Below are positions 1 to 11,868 of a DNA stretch of 64,000 bases, piece after piece. A model generated the notes under the pieces. It did no database searches. It worked only from the letters and a program-made list of their open reading frames with translations, and was not told where the DNA came from. Each line of letters starts with the position of its first letter. Position 1 is the first letter of the stretch. The stretch comes from Saxidomus purpurata (lineage: Eukaryota; Mollusca; Bivalvia; Venerida; Veneridae), in assembly GCA_022818135.1 (NCBI GenBank), contig JAFMSR010000008.1:11751399-11815398 (forward strand). The letters run 5' to 3'. The translations under genes were made by a program, and so were the position numbers.

Positions 1-423
1 TATTCTTTCAATACAGTTAAACCCTGCCTCAATTAGCACCTGGTTTAAGAGCAATCTGTGTCACATGGTACAGTCCTTGGCCTCAGTAATGTGAAATGTA
101 TTGTGGTTTAATTGCTTGCATTTTAAATGGGTCCTAATGGCTGTTTGCCTTGGATGAAACAGGTCTTCCCATTCATGTATTCTGCTTTACCTCACCTGGC
201 ACTATGTGCCAGAGTGAGCTATTAGGGTCACTCACTGTCCGTCGTATGTCTTACTCCGTTTTCACATTAATTTTACATTGTTCTGAATTTTTTTTGTCAT
301 CCGAAAAGTAATAAGTCTGCAGGATCAACTAATTATTTACAGGGGTGTGTGTTTGTCTAGTTAAAATATATACTATTCAAGATGAAAGTGACATTGAACT
401 AAAGAGACATTTTGTTTATACAG

Positions 424-1110
424 GTAAACCAAATATCAACAAATACCACCCAGATTATGTGCCATCTCTGTTTGCACGTACACCAAAGTCAGTTTTAAAG
501 GGAGAAAGGAAAATAGGTCCTTTCAAATCTTTAAAAAGGAGAATATTGGTACTGTCCCCTGTCTCAACAATTCAAGAGCGCCTGATAGACGAGGAAACTC
601 ATGGGGCTGTTTTATTGTCAGAAGCTGAATTTGAGAAACAATGCTCAGGAGGTGGATGTAATGAAAAAATATTTTATGCTACACCGATATCAGGAGCCAA
701 GTTCCCACAATTGAACTTTGAACAAGCAGATAATTTGAGACAGGAGTGTGACATTTTAAACGAGAAATGGTAAAATGAGTGCACAAATTATTCATGAAAA
801 TGATATCAAGGCCAGCTTCTATACTGGATTATGCTGGCCTGTGTTTTTGAAAACATTCCTGTTTTGAATGAAGGGATGAGAGCTGCCAAGCCAGGAAATT
901 TGTCAAACATTGACCAGTTCTTTATATTTGTAAAACCACGGACCTATATACACAGGTCCGTGGTAAAATTTAGACAAAATCCAAAATTTGATTACTTGGC
1001 AAGCCAAATTGGAGTTGGAAAACTATGGTAATAGCCATCTTTTGGAAGTGGCTCCGAATAATATATTCAAAGTTGTGCTTTATGGTTTCTTGGCCAGAGA
1101 AACTATTTTT
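424..1110 (+). pseudogene. Broken THAP/DDE-type transposase, 3' coding fragment
   Basis: Three overlapping frames together resemble the middle of a THAP plus HTH_Tnp_4/DDE_Tnp_4 transposase. An intron acceptor (tttatacag) ends at 423. The following GKPNINKYHPDYVPSLF is typical of the linker just after a THAP domain. A short heptad-like stretch (NLRQECDILNEKW) follows, then ENDIKASFYTGL at about 800-830 and LSNIDQFF ... KFRQNPKFDYLASQIGVGK at about 900-1025, which fit the helix-turn-helix domain of these transposases. A piece with WPEKL continues to about 1110. At least three frame breaks separate the parts (near 770, 845 and 1025), and the catalytic DDE core is absent, so it is dead. The THAP zinc finger itself would lie in an exon left of the window. 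The family assignment is from recognised motifs, without a search. Confidence 0.6.
931..968. repeat. 28-bp palindrome flanked by TAAAA direct repeats
   Basis: Arms CCACGGACCT (936-945) and AGGTCCGTGG (954-963) are perfect inverted repeats around an 8-nt loop. The palindrome is flanked by TAAAA at 931-935 and 964-968. It sits inside the transposase fragment between V-K and K-F-R of a conserved helix. Insert plus one TAAAA is 33 bp, so the reading frame is kept. This looks like a short foldback insertion with a 5-bp target duplication. Confidence 0.6.
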
Positions 1111-1116
1111 CAATAC

Positions 1117-1985
1117 GAGTATTGACCAGGCCGGCGGTCAATACTGGTTAAAACCGGTCAATAATGGTCGATTGAAAAATTATACTCTTATACACTTAAA
1201 TCTTCCTTAGGATACTATCTAAACTTTCATAATAACTTTATAATATATTCATGTTAATTTAAACATAAAATAATTATATTTACCATTTAATATTTTGTTG
1301 AGAATAATGTTTTGTCATTGAATTTAAATGAATTGTACTGTGGTCAATTCAAAACTATAGGTCTAAGAGACTGATTTACTGTCAGGAGGAATGGTATATT
1401 TGCTGACCCCTTTGCAGAGGAGTTATTCACACCTAGGCTGCACTGATACCAATTAACCTGCCACACTTCACACTTGTGTAATTCCCGTAAGTCAATGTCA
1501 ACAGTATGTATACAGTTCAAGTAATATCATTAAGAAACAGCACTCAATTCAGAGCGTTTTGTATCAATTGACCATTACTGACCAAACAGCCCATATTCAC
1601 CTCACTATGGAGGTATGGAACAGAAGCATTTATACAGCAATACCTTTAATTTATGTATTTGAATTCTTGTATTTTATATACTCGACTTCTAAATTGGATA
1701 TTTTACCTAGGAACTTCAAAAAAATATTCAATTGACCACCAATACTGGCTACAATAGACCTAACAGCCAATATTAACTGACCAGTCACTGTGGATTTAGT
1801 TGACTGTCATCTTTATCATCAATTTGAAGTATTAGTTCATTTTTTGCATTAAAATAACTAAAAATTATCAAAAAACATTCAATTGACCACCAATCGACCA
1901 GTATTGACCACTTTTGGAGTATTGACCATGGCGGTTTAACCGGTTAAAACTGGCGGCTTAAAACTGGGGTGGTTTCGACCGCCCA
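1117..1985. repeat. AT-rich repeat with clustered TTGACC/GGTCAA motifs, possibly a non-autonomous element
   Basis: TTGACC or its complement GGTCAA recurs about a dozen times between 1119 and 1930. GAGTATTGACCA followed by a GGTTAAAAC-type string occurs near both ends (about 1118 and 1916). The interior is AT-rich and non-coding. The left edge coincides with the point where the transposase reading is lost. Defined terminal inverted repeats and a target duplication could not be fixed. Confidence 0.35.
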
Positions 1986-3500
1986 ACATTGCAAAATACG
2001 TCTAGCTACGCCCCTGTGTAGTGTTATCAATGTGTTACAATAATAGACTGTAGCACTGTTGGTTTTTCCCATAGCACGGCTCAAAGTCAAATGAAAATTG
2101 TGACCTGTTTAGTGTTATCAAGGTTTTACATTATTCAGCTGCAGCACAGTTTATTTCTGCACAGCATGGCTCAATTTGTGTACAGATAATCCACATGTTG
2201 CAGTCAAAAACTAGTCAAATGAACATTGTGACCTGGAAAGGTTAATGGACAGACGTCTCATCCACCATTCCAGGAAGTAATCAAAGCGCTGTGAGCGCTG
2301 AAGGCCTGGGGGCTATAGATTAACTCCCCTAAAAACAACTTTTGACCTTCGTGATTTACGCGGGTCGAAATGTGCATAGGGCGAAATTTGACACAGAATG
2401 AATGATTCACAAATATATGGGTGGCAGGGAAGTTTGTTTTATTATAAAACGTACGTTAAATGATTGAAAAATAATCACATGGTCAACAATATCAATTGTT
2501 TGAGAGAACTATAAAAATAATTCAATCTATGCTTTGTTCAACTTCAAGCGATATCTGATGACGTGGATCGAAAATTATTGTGTACCAAGGACAAGACCTT
2601 GAAACAGAAATAAACAAAGCAATACCAACAATGAAATATAAATACAGTACTGTACAATGTGTATAACAGGAATAACCAAAAATGATTCTTGGTTACCTTG
2701 TAGTTGTAATCGGTGAAACCGTTCACTGGGCCTTGACATGCAGCGTCCTCAATAAATGGCGGGTGATTTTGATCACGTGATTGCCTTCTCGGGAATGTAC
2801 GTAAATTGTATCTTTTTTTTTAAAGAAATTTATTTTTAGGTAAATATATATGTAATCGTTTGTTAATAAGAAAGTTGTCAATGAAATAACATCAGAAATT
2901 TGAAAATCAAACTACAAACTCTTTTATCGAATTCCGTACGTTTCCGTAAATTTCCGTAAATATCCGTACTTTTCCGTGATATGCATATGATTATCTTCCG
3001 TAATCAGCTAACAGCGCAGTAATTTCTAAAACAGAAAAAATTGTGTAATGCAGCCCGTAAGCTATAGACCTTTCTGCAATCGTTTGAAGTTGTATGTACT
3101 GTTTTTATTTGTAATATGTTCTTATCGTATGCGACATTCAAACAAAAGACTGATCTGGTCTGTCTTGCACTACTTTCCCAAAGCCCATGTTTACAGTTTT
3201 TATTCGCACATAGCACAGTTAAATTGTCAGCAGTGTTTGAAATGTGGTATGCTAACTTAGGCCTAGGCGACTTTCAGTCCCCAGGCCAAAAACAAACGAA
3301 TATATATCAATGCATTTATAATTCATTGTTATACCAATATTATACATATTGCACATTTTAAAGTAGATAATCTAAGTTTGTAAACAAGGTAAATCATATT
3401 GTATACCATCAAAGATTGGAAAATGTATCAAAATATGAAACTAGTGTTGCAGAAAGCACCAACGTGTCAGCGCCAACATCATGGGTATCCTAGTACCGTA
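1986..3500. other. No gene recognised
   Basis: Two diverged units of a 'gtgacctgtttagtgttatcaagg'-like repeat lie at about 2020-2230. A short run of TTTCCGTAAA-type units lies at about 2935-2985. Short open frames here show no codon structure or recognisable motif. Confidence 0.5.
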
Positions 3501-4101
3501 ACAAGAGGGCCATGGTGACTACTGCTCACCTGAGTACCAGTGCACTTACCTTTTTTGACCCCAGGGGCATGATTTGTACAAGTTGGTAGAGGACTACTAG
3601 ACAATGTTACATACCAAATATCTTACCTCTAAAGTCTTGTGGTTGAGATGAAGATTTTTTAAAGTTTTTCCTATACCAAGTGACCCCACCGCCTCCCCCA
3701 GGAAAGGTAAATTTTGACCCCAAGGGCATGATTTGAACAATTTTTGAAGAGGCCCACTTGACACTGTTACACACTAAATATCTAAGTTTTCAAAGAAAAA
3801 GATCTTTAAAGGTTTTCCTATATATGTCTATGTAAAACATGTGACCACCTGGGCAGGGCCAATATTGACCACAGGGGCATATTTTAAACAAACTTGGTAG
3901 TTGTTCACTAGACAATGCTGTATACCAATTATCTAAGCTCTAGGCTGTGCTGTTATTGAGCAGAATATTAAAAAAAAAAATCCTACAGAAACCCATGTAA
4001 AATCAAGTGACCCCCACTGTGGGTTGAATTTTGACCACTAGGCAATGCTACATGCCAAATATCCAAGCTTTAGGCCTTATAGTTTCAGAGAAGAAGATTA
4101 A

Positions 4102-5226
4102 ACAAGAGGGCCAAGATGGCCCTATATCGCTCACCTTGGTATAAGTCCACTTGCCTAGTGGAAGATCGCTAGACAATGTTATATACCAAATAGGATTTCC
4201 TATATACATCTCTGTAAAACAAATGACCCCCCCCCCCCTGGGAAAGGCCAATTTTGACCCCAGTGGCATAATTTGAACAATTTTGGTAGAGGTCCACTAG
4301 ACAATGCTACATGCCAAATATCTAAGCTCTAGGCCTTGTGGTTTCAGAGAAGATTTTTAAAAGTTTTTCCTATATAAGCCTATGTAAAACTAAGTGACCC
4401 CCAGGCAAGGTCAATTTTGATCCCAGGGGCATAATTTGAACAATCTTGGTAGAGGTCCACTAGCCAATGCTACATGCCAAATATCTAAGCTCTAGGCCTT
4501 GTGATTTTTAAAGTTTTTCCTATATATGCAAAACTAAGTGACCAACCTGCGCGGAGTAAATTTTGACCCGGGGGTCATAATTTGAACAATCTTGGTAGAG
4601 GTCCACTAGAAAATGCTACATGCCAAATATCTAAGCTCTAGGCCTTGTGGTTTCAGAGAAGAAGATTTTTAAAGATTTTCCTATATAAGATTATGCAAAA
4701 CTAAGTGACCACCTGCGCGGGGTAAATTTTTTGACCCCAGGGGCATGATTTGTACAAAGTTGGTAGAGGACTACTAGACAATGTTACATACAAAAATATC
4801 TAACCTCTAAAGTCTTGTGGTTTCAGAGAAGAAGATTTTTAAAGTTTTTCCTATATAAGACTATGCAAAACAAAGTGACCACCTGCGCGTGGTCAATTTT
4901 GACCCGGGGGTCATAATTTGAACAATCTTGGTAGAGGTCCACTAGACAATAATACATGCCAAATATTTAAGCTCTAGGCCTTATGGTTTCCGAGAAGAAA
5001 ATTTTTAAAGTTTTTCCTTTTTGTTGCCATAGCAACCAGAGTTCTGCATGGAATTGAATTCTTTGAACAATTTTGGTAGAGCTTCATGCAATGGACATCC
5101 CTGTATAGTTTCATCAACATTGGCTTAGTGGTTTCAGAGGAGATATCATTTGAATCAAAATGTTGACGGACGACGGGCAATCATCCGTCAGAAAAGCTCA
5201 CCCTGGTGAAGCCAGATGAGCTAAAA
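4102..5226 (+). mobile_element. Family A element, nested copy
   Basis: It starts AACAAGAGGGCCAAG near 4101 and ends GATGAGCTAAAA near 5226, with five to six monomers, the TTGCCATAGCAACCAGAG tail and a GACGGACGACGG stretch before the end. The surrounding older copy reads GAAGATTA on the left and AAAAACTTTCCTATA on the right, which joins into the normal monomer. Confidence 0.7.
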
Positions 5227-5348
5227 AAAACTTTCCTATACAAGCCTATGTAAAATCAAATGACCCCCCTGGCAGGGTCAATTTTGATCCGGAGTGTCAT
5301 GATTTTAACAATCTTGGTAGAGATCCACTAGGCAATGAAACATGCTAA

Positions 5349-5769
5349 CAAGAACAGTTTGTAAAACACGTATGCCCCCTTTGATGCAATCAGTAATCTG
5401 GAAAAAGTCGAACTATCCAAGGACCCGTTTTTAAATTAAAATTACTGTGAAAAAATAATCGTTTTTGGCCTTAGAAAATACATGCTGGTGATGACTAACC
5501 TGCACACCAAGTTTGAGGATTGTAGGCCAGAGTGTCCTTAAGTTATCGTCCGGGAACCGTTCTCTACTGACTGACAAATTCCAGATCACTGTGACCTTTG
5601 ACCTACTGACCTCAAAATCAATAGGGGTCATCTACTGGTGATGACCAACATGCACACCAAGTTTGTGAATTGTAGGCCAAAGCATTCTTAAGTTATTGTC
5701 CAGAAACCATTCTCTACCAACCGACGGACCGACATGTGCAAAGCAATATATTCTTCAAAGGGGGACATA
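5349..5769 (+). mobile_element. Family E repeat element (CAAGAACAG ... GGGGGACATAA)
   Basis: It starts CAAGAACAGTTTGTAAAAC and ends CTTCAAAGGGGGACATAA. GCCCCCTTTGA near the start is the inverse of TCAAAGGGGG near the end. Two diverged internal units about 150 bp apart (5485 and 5635) contain TGACCTTTGACCTACTGACC. It splits a family A monomer between ATGCTAA and ATATCC, with no target duplication beyond shared A residues. Confidence 0.65.
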
Positions 5770-6226
5770 AATATCCAAGCTCTAGGCCTTGTGGTTTCAT
5801 GGAAGATTTAAAGTTTTTCCCATGTTCTGCATGGAATGGAATTCTTTGAACAATTTTGGTAGATCTTAATGCAAGGTACATTCTTGCCAAGTTTCATCAA
5901 CATTGGCCCAGTGGTTTCACAGATGTCTTTTGAGGCAAAATGTTGACGGATGACGGACAATCATCCATCCTATAAGCTCACCCGGGCAAAAAAGACAAAA
6001 AATTAAATCAAAATTTGAGGAAGAGGAAAAGGAATGTATACTTCCATGAACTTGGAAAAATGTTTACTAGGGTCCAGCGCTCCACTGCACGGGGGAATCA
6101 GCAAAGTGCTCGGGGTTGGGGAGAAAGTTTTAATACCCTAGTCTGTGACATAAAAATGGTGTCTTACAGTCAGTCATCGAACATGAACTGTAGCCGGGAA
6201 TGTGTATTATCCATCATTGTACGGTT

Positions 6227-6710
6227 TGACGGAAAACGCGGCCGTACCTATTTATTTCCATAATTCTTTATGTACAATGATAAGTTATATACCGTTGGAA
6301 AGCTGACATTCTGAAGTTTACGATTATGTAAAAAAAATCCGACGGCATTTACATATTTTATTTCAATGTGAATATTGTTATTTTTTTTCACAATAGCCTG
6401 TATTGATTTTTGAAGCTTGGAAAATACGGCCGTCCCTATTTTTTCTTCATTTATCTATAAACTAATACAATTTATATATCGTTGGAAAGCTGACATTCTG
6501 CAGTTTCCGAATATGCAAACATTTTTAAAACCCGATTATTATCTACATCTTCTGCATTAATTTGAACATTGCTATTTTTTTAACAACAGCCAACGTGAGA
6601 AACTACGGCCCTACCCATTTTTTCTTCATTATTCAATTAAGAAATACAATTCATAAACCGTTGGTAAGCTGACATTCTGCAGTTTATAAATATGAACAGA
6701 ACAGATGTTT
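6227..6710. repeat. Three diverged tandem units of about 175-195 bp
   Basis: The motifs GGCCGTACCTATTT, GGCCGTCCCTATTTTTTC and GGCCCTACCCATTTTTTC occur at about 6239, 6430 and 6607. Each is followed after 50-60 bp by CCGTTGGAAAGCTGACATTC-like sequence. No coding function is apparent. Confidence 0.6.
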
Positions 6711-7524
6711 TATTTACAGATCAGACTTGAACATTAACAGTTCCTCGTCTTTCATATTTACATGCATGCGCTTAACAAACACAGCGAGAGAGACAAAATA
6801 TTACATACATATAACAAAAGAATATGATCAGTATTGCTATACACAAAAAGTCATATCATATGGTAGAGAAACAAACTGTGTAGGTTTATTAAAGTAATAT
6901 TGCAAAATGTAAGAACGTAGTTTTGGGGTACATTCACATCTGTGATAGATCATGATTTAATACTTTCTAATAATTTGTCAAATTGTATGTTTTTGTATGT
7001 AACGCATTAGCCTCGTTTACATGTATTTGTATGTTGTGAATACCTCATATTTGCATGTTTTACAAGTATTGCGAGTAATAAAGTTCTGTTCTGTTCTACA
7101 ACAAAACCAATGAGATGTAACTGGAATTTGTTAGTAAAACACGTAAAAGTACTTACCAATTGACTTTTTTTAAAATTATTAATTCTAATTAAATATATAA
7201 CCTCCTTCGTATGCCGACAGATCCAGTGATTTACCCGATGTCTGGAACCTATTACAATAACACTGGTTCGATCCACATGTGCAGGCAAGGTATAAACGCT
7301 ACGCCGCCATAAGACACTAGTAACTAGAGACATTCGGATACCTACGGATATGAACAGCAGGGATCACATGCATGCGGACACAAGCACCTCCCCAGGGAGG
7401 AAGGGACAACGCAATCCACTACATTATGTGCGCACGGAACTATAATTATTAATTTCCTCCAAAAATATTTTTGAACATACTCTTTCGCACATGACTTTGG
7501 ATATGTAATAGTGACATAATCAAC
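6711..7524. other. No gene recognised; possible LINE 3' tail
   Basis: At 7070-7095 the string AATAAAGTTCTGTTCTGTTC resembles the 3' terminus of a non-LTR retrotransposon with a short tandem tail, but no coding sequence precedes it. A 108-residue open frame on the - strand (7007-7333) shows no recognisable domain and is probably chance. Confidence 0.3.
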
Positions 7525-9040
7525 AACAAGAGGGTCAAGATGGCCCAATATTGGTTAAAATAGGTCATCATTCATTATTTTCCTCTATGAAAGCCTAAAT
7601 AAAATCAAAAGACCCCCGGGCAGGGTCAATTTTGACCAAGGGGTCCTGATTTGAACAGTCTTGGTAGAGGGTCACCAGGTAATACCACAGGCTAAATATC
7701 TAAGCTCTAGGCCTTGTGGTTTCAGAGACAAAGACTTTAAAATTTTTTCCTTCATAAGCCTTTATAAAAACAAGAGGGCCAAGACCTTGGGCTTAAGATT
7801 TTCCTCTATATAAGATTATGTTAAATCAAGAGACCCCCGGACAGGGTCAGTTTTGACTCGGGGTAATGATTTGGACACTTATGGTAGAGGGTCACCAGCT
7901 AATGCCACATGCTAAATATCTAAGCTCAAGGCCTTGTGGTTTCAGAGAAGTTTTTCCTATATAAGCCTATGTACAAACAAGAGGGCCAAAATAGCCCTAT
8001 ATCACTCACTTTGCTACCATTGGCTATAACAGATCATCAATTTTGACCCAGGGGTCATGATTTGAACAGTCTTGGTAGAAGGTCACCAGATAATGTCACA
8101 TGCAAAATATCTAAGCTCTTAACATTGTGGTTTCAGAGAATAAGCTTTTTTTCCTACATAAACCTTTATAAAAACAAGAGGGCCATGATGGCCCTATATC
8201 GCTCACCTGACTATCTTGGCTATAATACAAGGTCATGATTCTAAAATAATTCGTAGAGGTCCACAACACAATGCTAAGTAACATTCCAAATATCTATTCT
8301 CTGCCTGTCTGCTTTGTGGTTGTTCAAAGTTTTCCATAAATAAGCCTATATGAAATCCCGGGGAGGGTTAATTTTGACAAGGGGGTCATGATTTGAACAA
8401 TCTTAGTAGAAGTCCATTAGGCATTTCTTCATGCCAAATATCTAATCCTCTAGGCCTTGTGGATTCAGAGATAAAGATTTTAAAAGATTTTCCTATATAA
8501 GCCTATATAAAACCAAGTGACCCCCCCTCCCCCCGGCGGGGTCAATTTTGACCTGGGGTTCATAATTTGAACAATCTTGGTAGAGGTCCACCAGCCAAAG
8601 GCACATGCTAACTATCTAAGCTCTAGGCTTTGTGGTTTCAGAGAAGATCTTTTTAATTTTTCCTATAAAAGCCTATGTAAAACCAAGTGACCCCCCTTGC
8701 GGGATCAATTTTGATCCGGGGGTCATAATTTGAACAATCTTGGTAGAGGTCCACTTGGTAATGCCACATGCCAAATATCTCAGCTCTAGGCTTTGTGGTT
8801 TCAGAGAAGAAGAGTTTTTAAGCTTTTCCTATTTGTTGCCATAGCATCTAGAGTTCTGCATGGAATTGAATTCTTTGAACAACTTTGATAAAGCTGCATG
8901 CAAGGAACATCCCTGCAAAGTCTCATCAAGATTGGCCAAGTTGTTTCAGAGGAGATGTTGTTTGGAGGAAATGATGGATGGACGGACGACGTACGACGGA
9001 CCCCAGATGGTGAATGATCCTAATAGCTCATTCTTGCACT
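7525..9040 (+). mobile_element. Cluster of family A repeat copies
   Basis: At least four ACAAGAGGG-type starts (about 7526, 7770, 7977 and 8176) are followed by partial monomers. Only the last reaches a tail (TTGCCATAGCATCTAGAG, GACGGACGACG, 'cctaatagctcat' at about 9015). The copies are more diverged than those at 20 and 25 kb. Confidence 0.6.
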
Positions 9041-10271
9041 TTATGCCAAGATGGCCCTATATCGTTCACCTGGGACTTATGACAACATGTGAGCAAACTT
9101 CAACTCTAAACTAAATATCATAAACAAGGCAAACCTTTTGACCAATTTACATGACGATTGGAAATGTCATCTGTATGGCATACACAAGGTTTTTAATTTG
9201 GTGACCTATCTTTTGGCCTCAGGTTACCCATATTCATACTCAACCTAAATTTTATTAAGACAATCATACTGACCAAGTTTCATGAAGATAGAAAGAAAAA
9301 AAACCTCTATAGCATACACAAGGTTTTCCTACAATTTCACCCAGTGACCTAGTTTTTGACCCTAGATGACTCATGCTCGAACTCGACCTAGATTTCATCA
9401 AGCCAATAATACTGACCAAGTTTCATGAAGGTCGAATGAAAAATGCTACCTCTGTAGCATACACAAGGTTTTTCTATTATTTGACCACATGACCTAGTTT
9501 TTGACCCTAGATGACTCATGCTCGAACTCGACCTAGATTTCATCAAGCCAATAATACTGACCAAGTTTCATGAAGGTCGAATGAAAAATGCTACCTCTGT
9601 AGCATACACAAGGTTTTTCTATTATTTGACCACATGACCTAGTTTTTAACCCTAGATGACCCATGTTCGACCTAAACATTGATTTCACCAAGGCAATCAT
9701 ACTGACCAAGTTTCATAAAGATCCAATGAAAAATGCAGCCTCTATCACATACACAAGGGTTTTCTATGATTTGACCCCCTGACCTTGTTTTACACCCCAG
9801 ATAGCCCATGTTCAAACTCGACCTAAATTTTATAAAGGCAATCATACCGCCCCAGTTTCATGAAGGTCCAATGAAAAATGCAACCTCTAATGCATACACA
9901 AGATTTTTCTATGATTTGACCCCCTGACCTTGTTTTACACCCTAGATGACCCATGTTCAAATTCGACCTAGATTTCATCAAGGCAATCATACTGATCAAT
10001 TTCATGAAAATCCAATGAAAAAATCAACCTCTATTGCATAAACAAGGGTTTTTCTATGATTTGTCCTTGTGACATTACATGACCCATATTCGAACTCGAC
10101 CTAGATTTCATCACGGTAGTCATTCGGACAAAGTTTCATGAAGATCCAGTGAAAAATGCAACCTCTATTGCATACAAAAGGTTAAGTGTGGACAGACGTC
10201 AGACAGACAGACGACGGACATCAGGCGATCACAATATTCTCACCTAAGCACTTCGTGTTCAGGTGAGCTAA
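9041..10271 (+). mobile_element. Family F repeat element with 145-bp monomers
   Basis: It opens AAGATGGCCCTATATCGTTC, carries about seven monomers of the type 'ctgaccaagtttcatgaagatcc ... gcatacacaaggtttttct', and ends in a GACAGACGACGG stretch, a CACTTCGTG mini-hairpin and CAGGTGAGCTAAAA. The units at 9346-9490 and 9491-9635 appear identical, so the array expanded recently. Confidence 0.7.
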
Positions 10272-11280
10272 AAAGAGGCATAACTCTGTTAAATATCACA
10301 TTGACCTACAAAATTTTGTGTCATCATGACCCTTTTGTCATAAGCAATACAATTTAAAAGTTTGATGAAGAAATCTTACCAAATGGCAAAGTTATAGCCA
10401 AAATTTAAAGGTCCATTACTAAGACCAAATTGAACTTTCTGAAATTGTAACAGGGAAATACAGTTTGAATCTGGCTACTTAACAATAGCTGTGGAGTATT
10501 TCCCTGTTTGAAATACTGCTGCAGAAAAAGGAGTGAATGTTTTTGCATTTCCTTAGATTTACCTGGGTGGTCTTTTTGTCCTACTTTCGCTCTATTGCAT
10601 GTTTTAAACAGTCAGAAATATATGTTGAATATAATTGGAAGTGAAATTATTTCAACTATAATTAAAAACAGGCATGCTTATTCATGTACAACCTATTTAC
10701 AGCCTCTTTCTGTGAGATTTCTGGAAAATTACAAAGATATTTGAAAACTGGAAACCCTGGTTTCGTTTTTAAAAATGTAAAATATAATTTATTAATTATT
10801 TTGTTAAACTTAAACTTCCAACACAATATGGTCACATTCAATGCAGTATGTCATATTTTCCTTCTGAGAAGACGCCCGTTACAATTCCAGATTTAAAAGA
10901 AAATTTGATTTGGTCTTAGTAATGGACCTTGAAGTACAAAAAGGGGCATAACTCTGTCAAAAATGACCTTGACATACAAAATTTGGCGGCATCACGATCC
11001 TTTTGTCATAAGCAATGCAATTTGAAAGTGTGACGAAGTAATCTTAAGAACTGGCAAAATTATAGCCAATGTTAAGTTTTCGTGACAAAAACTAAGTACA
11101 AAAAGGGGCATACCCTATCAAATTTGACCTTGATCTACAAAATTTGGCGGAAGCACGAGCATTCGTCATAAGCAATACATTAGTAAAGTTTGATGAAGAA
11201 ATGATAAGAAATGGCAAAGGTACGGACCAGCGACAAAGCGACCCCTGTGTATCGCCTTTTGTCCGAAAGGGCGACACAAA
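10272..11280 (+). repeat. Family G tandem repeat, about 162-bp units, split by a MITE
   Basis: The units begin AAGTACAAAAAGGGGCATA (10932 and 11094) with a partial unit at 10275-10407. They share 'cttttgtcataagcaat' and 'atggcaaagttatagcc'. The left unit is cut at 10407 by an inverted-repeat element and resumes at 10931. The right end is 'ccgaaagggcgacac' at about 11275. Confidence 0.6.
10408..10930. mobile_element. Terminal-inverted-repeat element (MITE), 523 bp
   Basis: The left end AAGGTCCATTACTAAGACC is exactly complementary to the right end GGTCTTAGTAATGGACCTT. Similarity continues inward with mismatches to about 40 bp. The interior has no recognisable transposase. It lies within the family G repeat. 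The target duplication is unclear. Confidence 0.75.
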
Positions 11281-11868
11281 AACTGGATATTGAAAACTGA
11301 GAAGAGTGAATAATAGTGAGTAACAGAAATGTGACAGGTTAACTTTATGTAATACGTGCATCAAGTTTATAGGTTTTTTGATGGTTCAGTTTTTTTTTTC
11401 ACTTTTGGGGGCCCAATGTCAGTGCCCATAGCTGGGGGGAAATTTTGACGCGGACGAGGTGAAAAGGGAAATATTGTGGCACGTTTTATTCCACATAGAA
11501 GCTTGGATAGTGCGGTTATTTTTAGGCCGGTTATCCTGAATGTCAGGGTTAAACTAATTCCAACATAAACTTTTCAATGATAAATATGTTCCTTTATATT
11601 AAATGTAACTATGAAAAAGTCCTCAACAATTGTGCTGCAATTTCATAAAGACGGAAAATTCATATTTTATGCGTATTTCTTGACGTCCATAATCATGCAC
11701 CATAGGCCGTGTTTTCCTACTCCCGGTTATGACGTAGACACCAGCGTCTGCAAGAATCGTACGTTTCCATGTGTTTGACATAAAAATCGAAGTTATTATG
11801 TAAGAGAAAAGGTATGTTGTTTTTATAACAGTAAACACGACATTCATGCTAGGTTGCGAGTTTACAAA
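11281..11868. other. No gene recognised
   Basis: Apparently single-copy AT-rich DNA with a T-run at about 11388. Open frames on the - strand lack motifs or supporting splice sites. Confidence 0.4.

Larger units (their letters stand above)
3501..5995 (+). mobile_element. Family A tandem-monomer repeat element, interrupted by two younger insertions
   Basis: It begins with ACAAGAGGGCC, contains degenerate monomers ('gacaatgctacatgccaaatatctaagctctaggcc' type, about 165 bp where intact), and ends with a unique tail (ATGGAATTCTTTGAACA, then a GACGGA-rich stretch, then AGCTCACCC). A second family A copy (4102-5226) and a family E element (5349-5769) interrupt it. The monomer sequence resumes in phase after each one. 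There is no coding capacity. The architecture resembles non-autonomous Helitron/Helentron elements with internal tandem repeats; that class is an inference. Confidence 0.7.

Noticed and set aside
7007..7333. 108-residue open frame on the - strand
   Set aside because: No domain, no splice or poly(A) context and a composition like random AT-rich DNA. Its left end overlaps a LINE-tail-like string.
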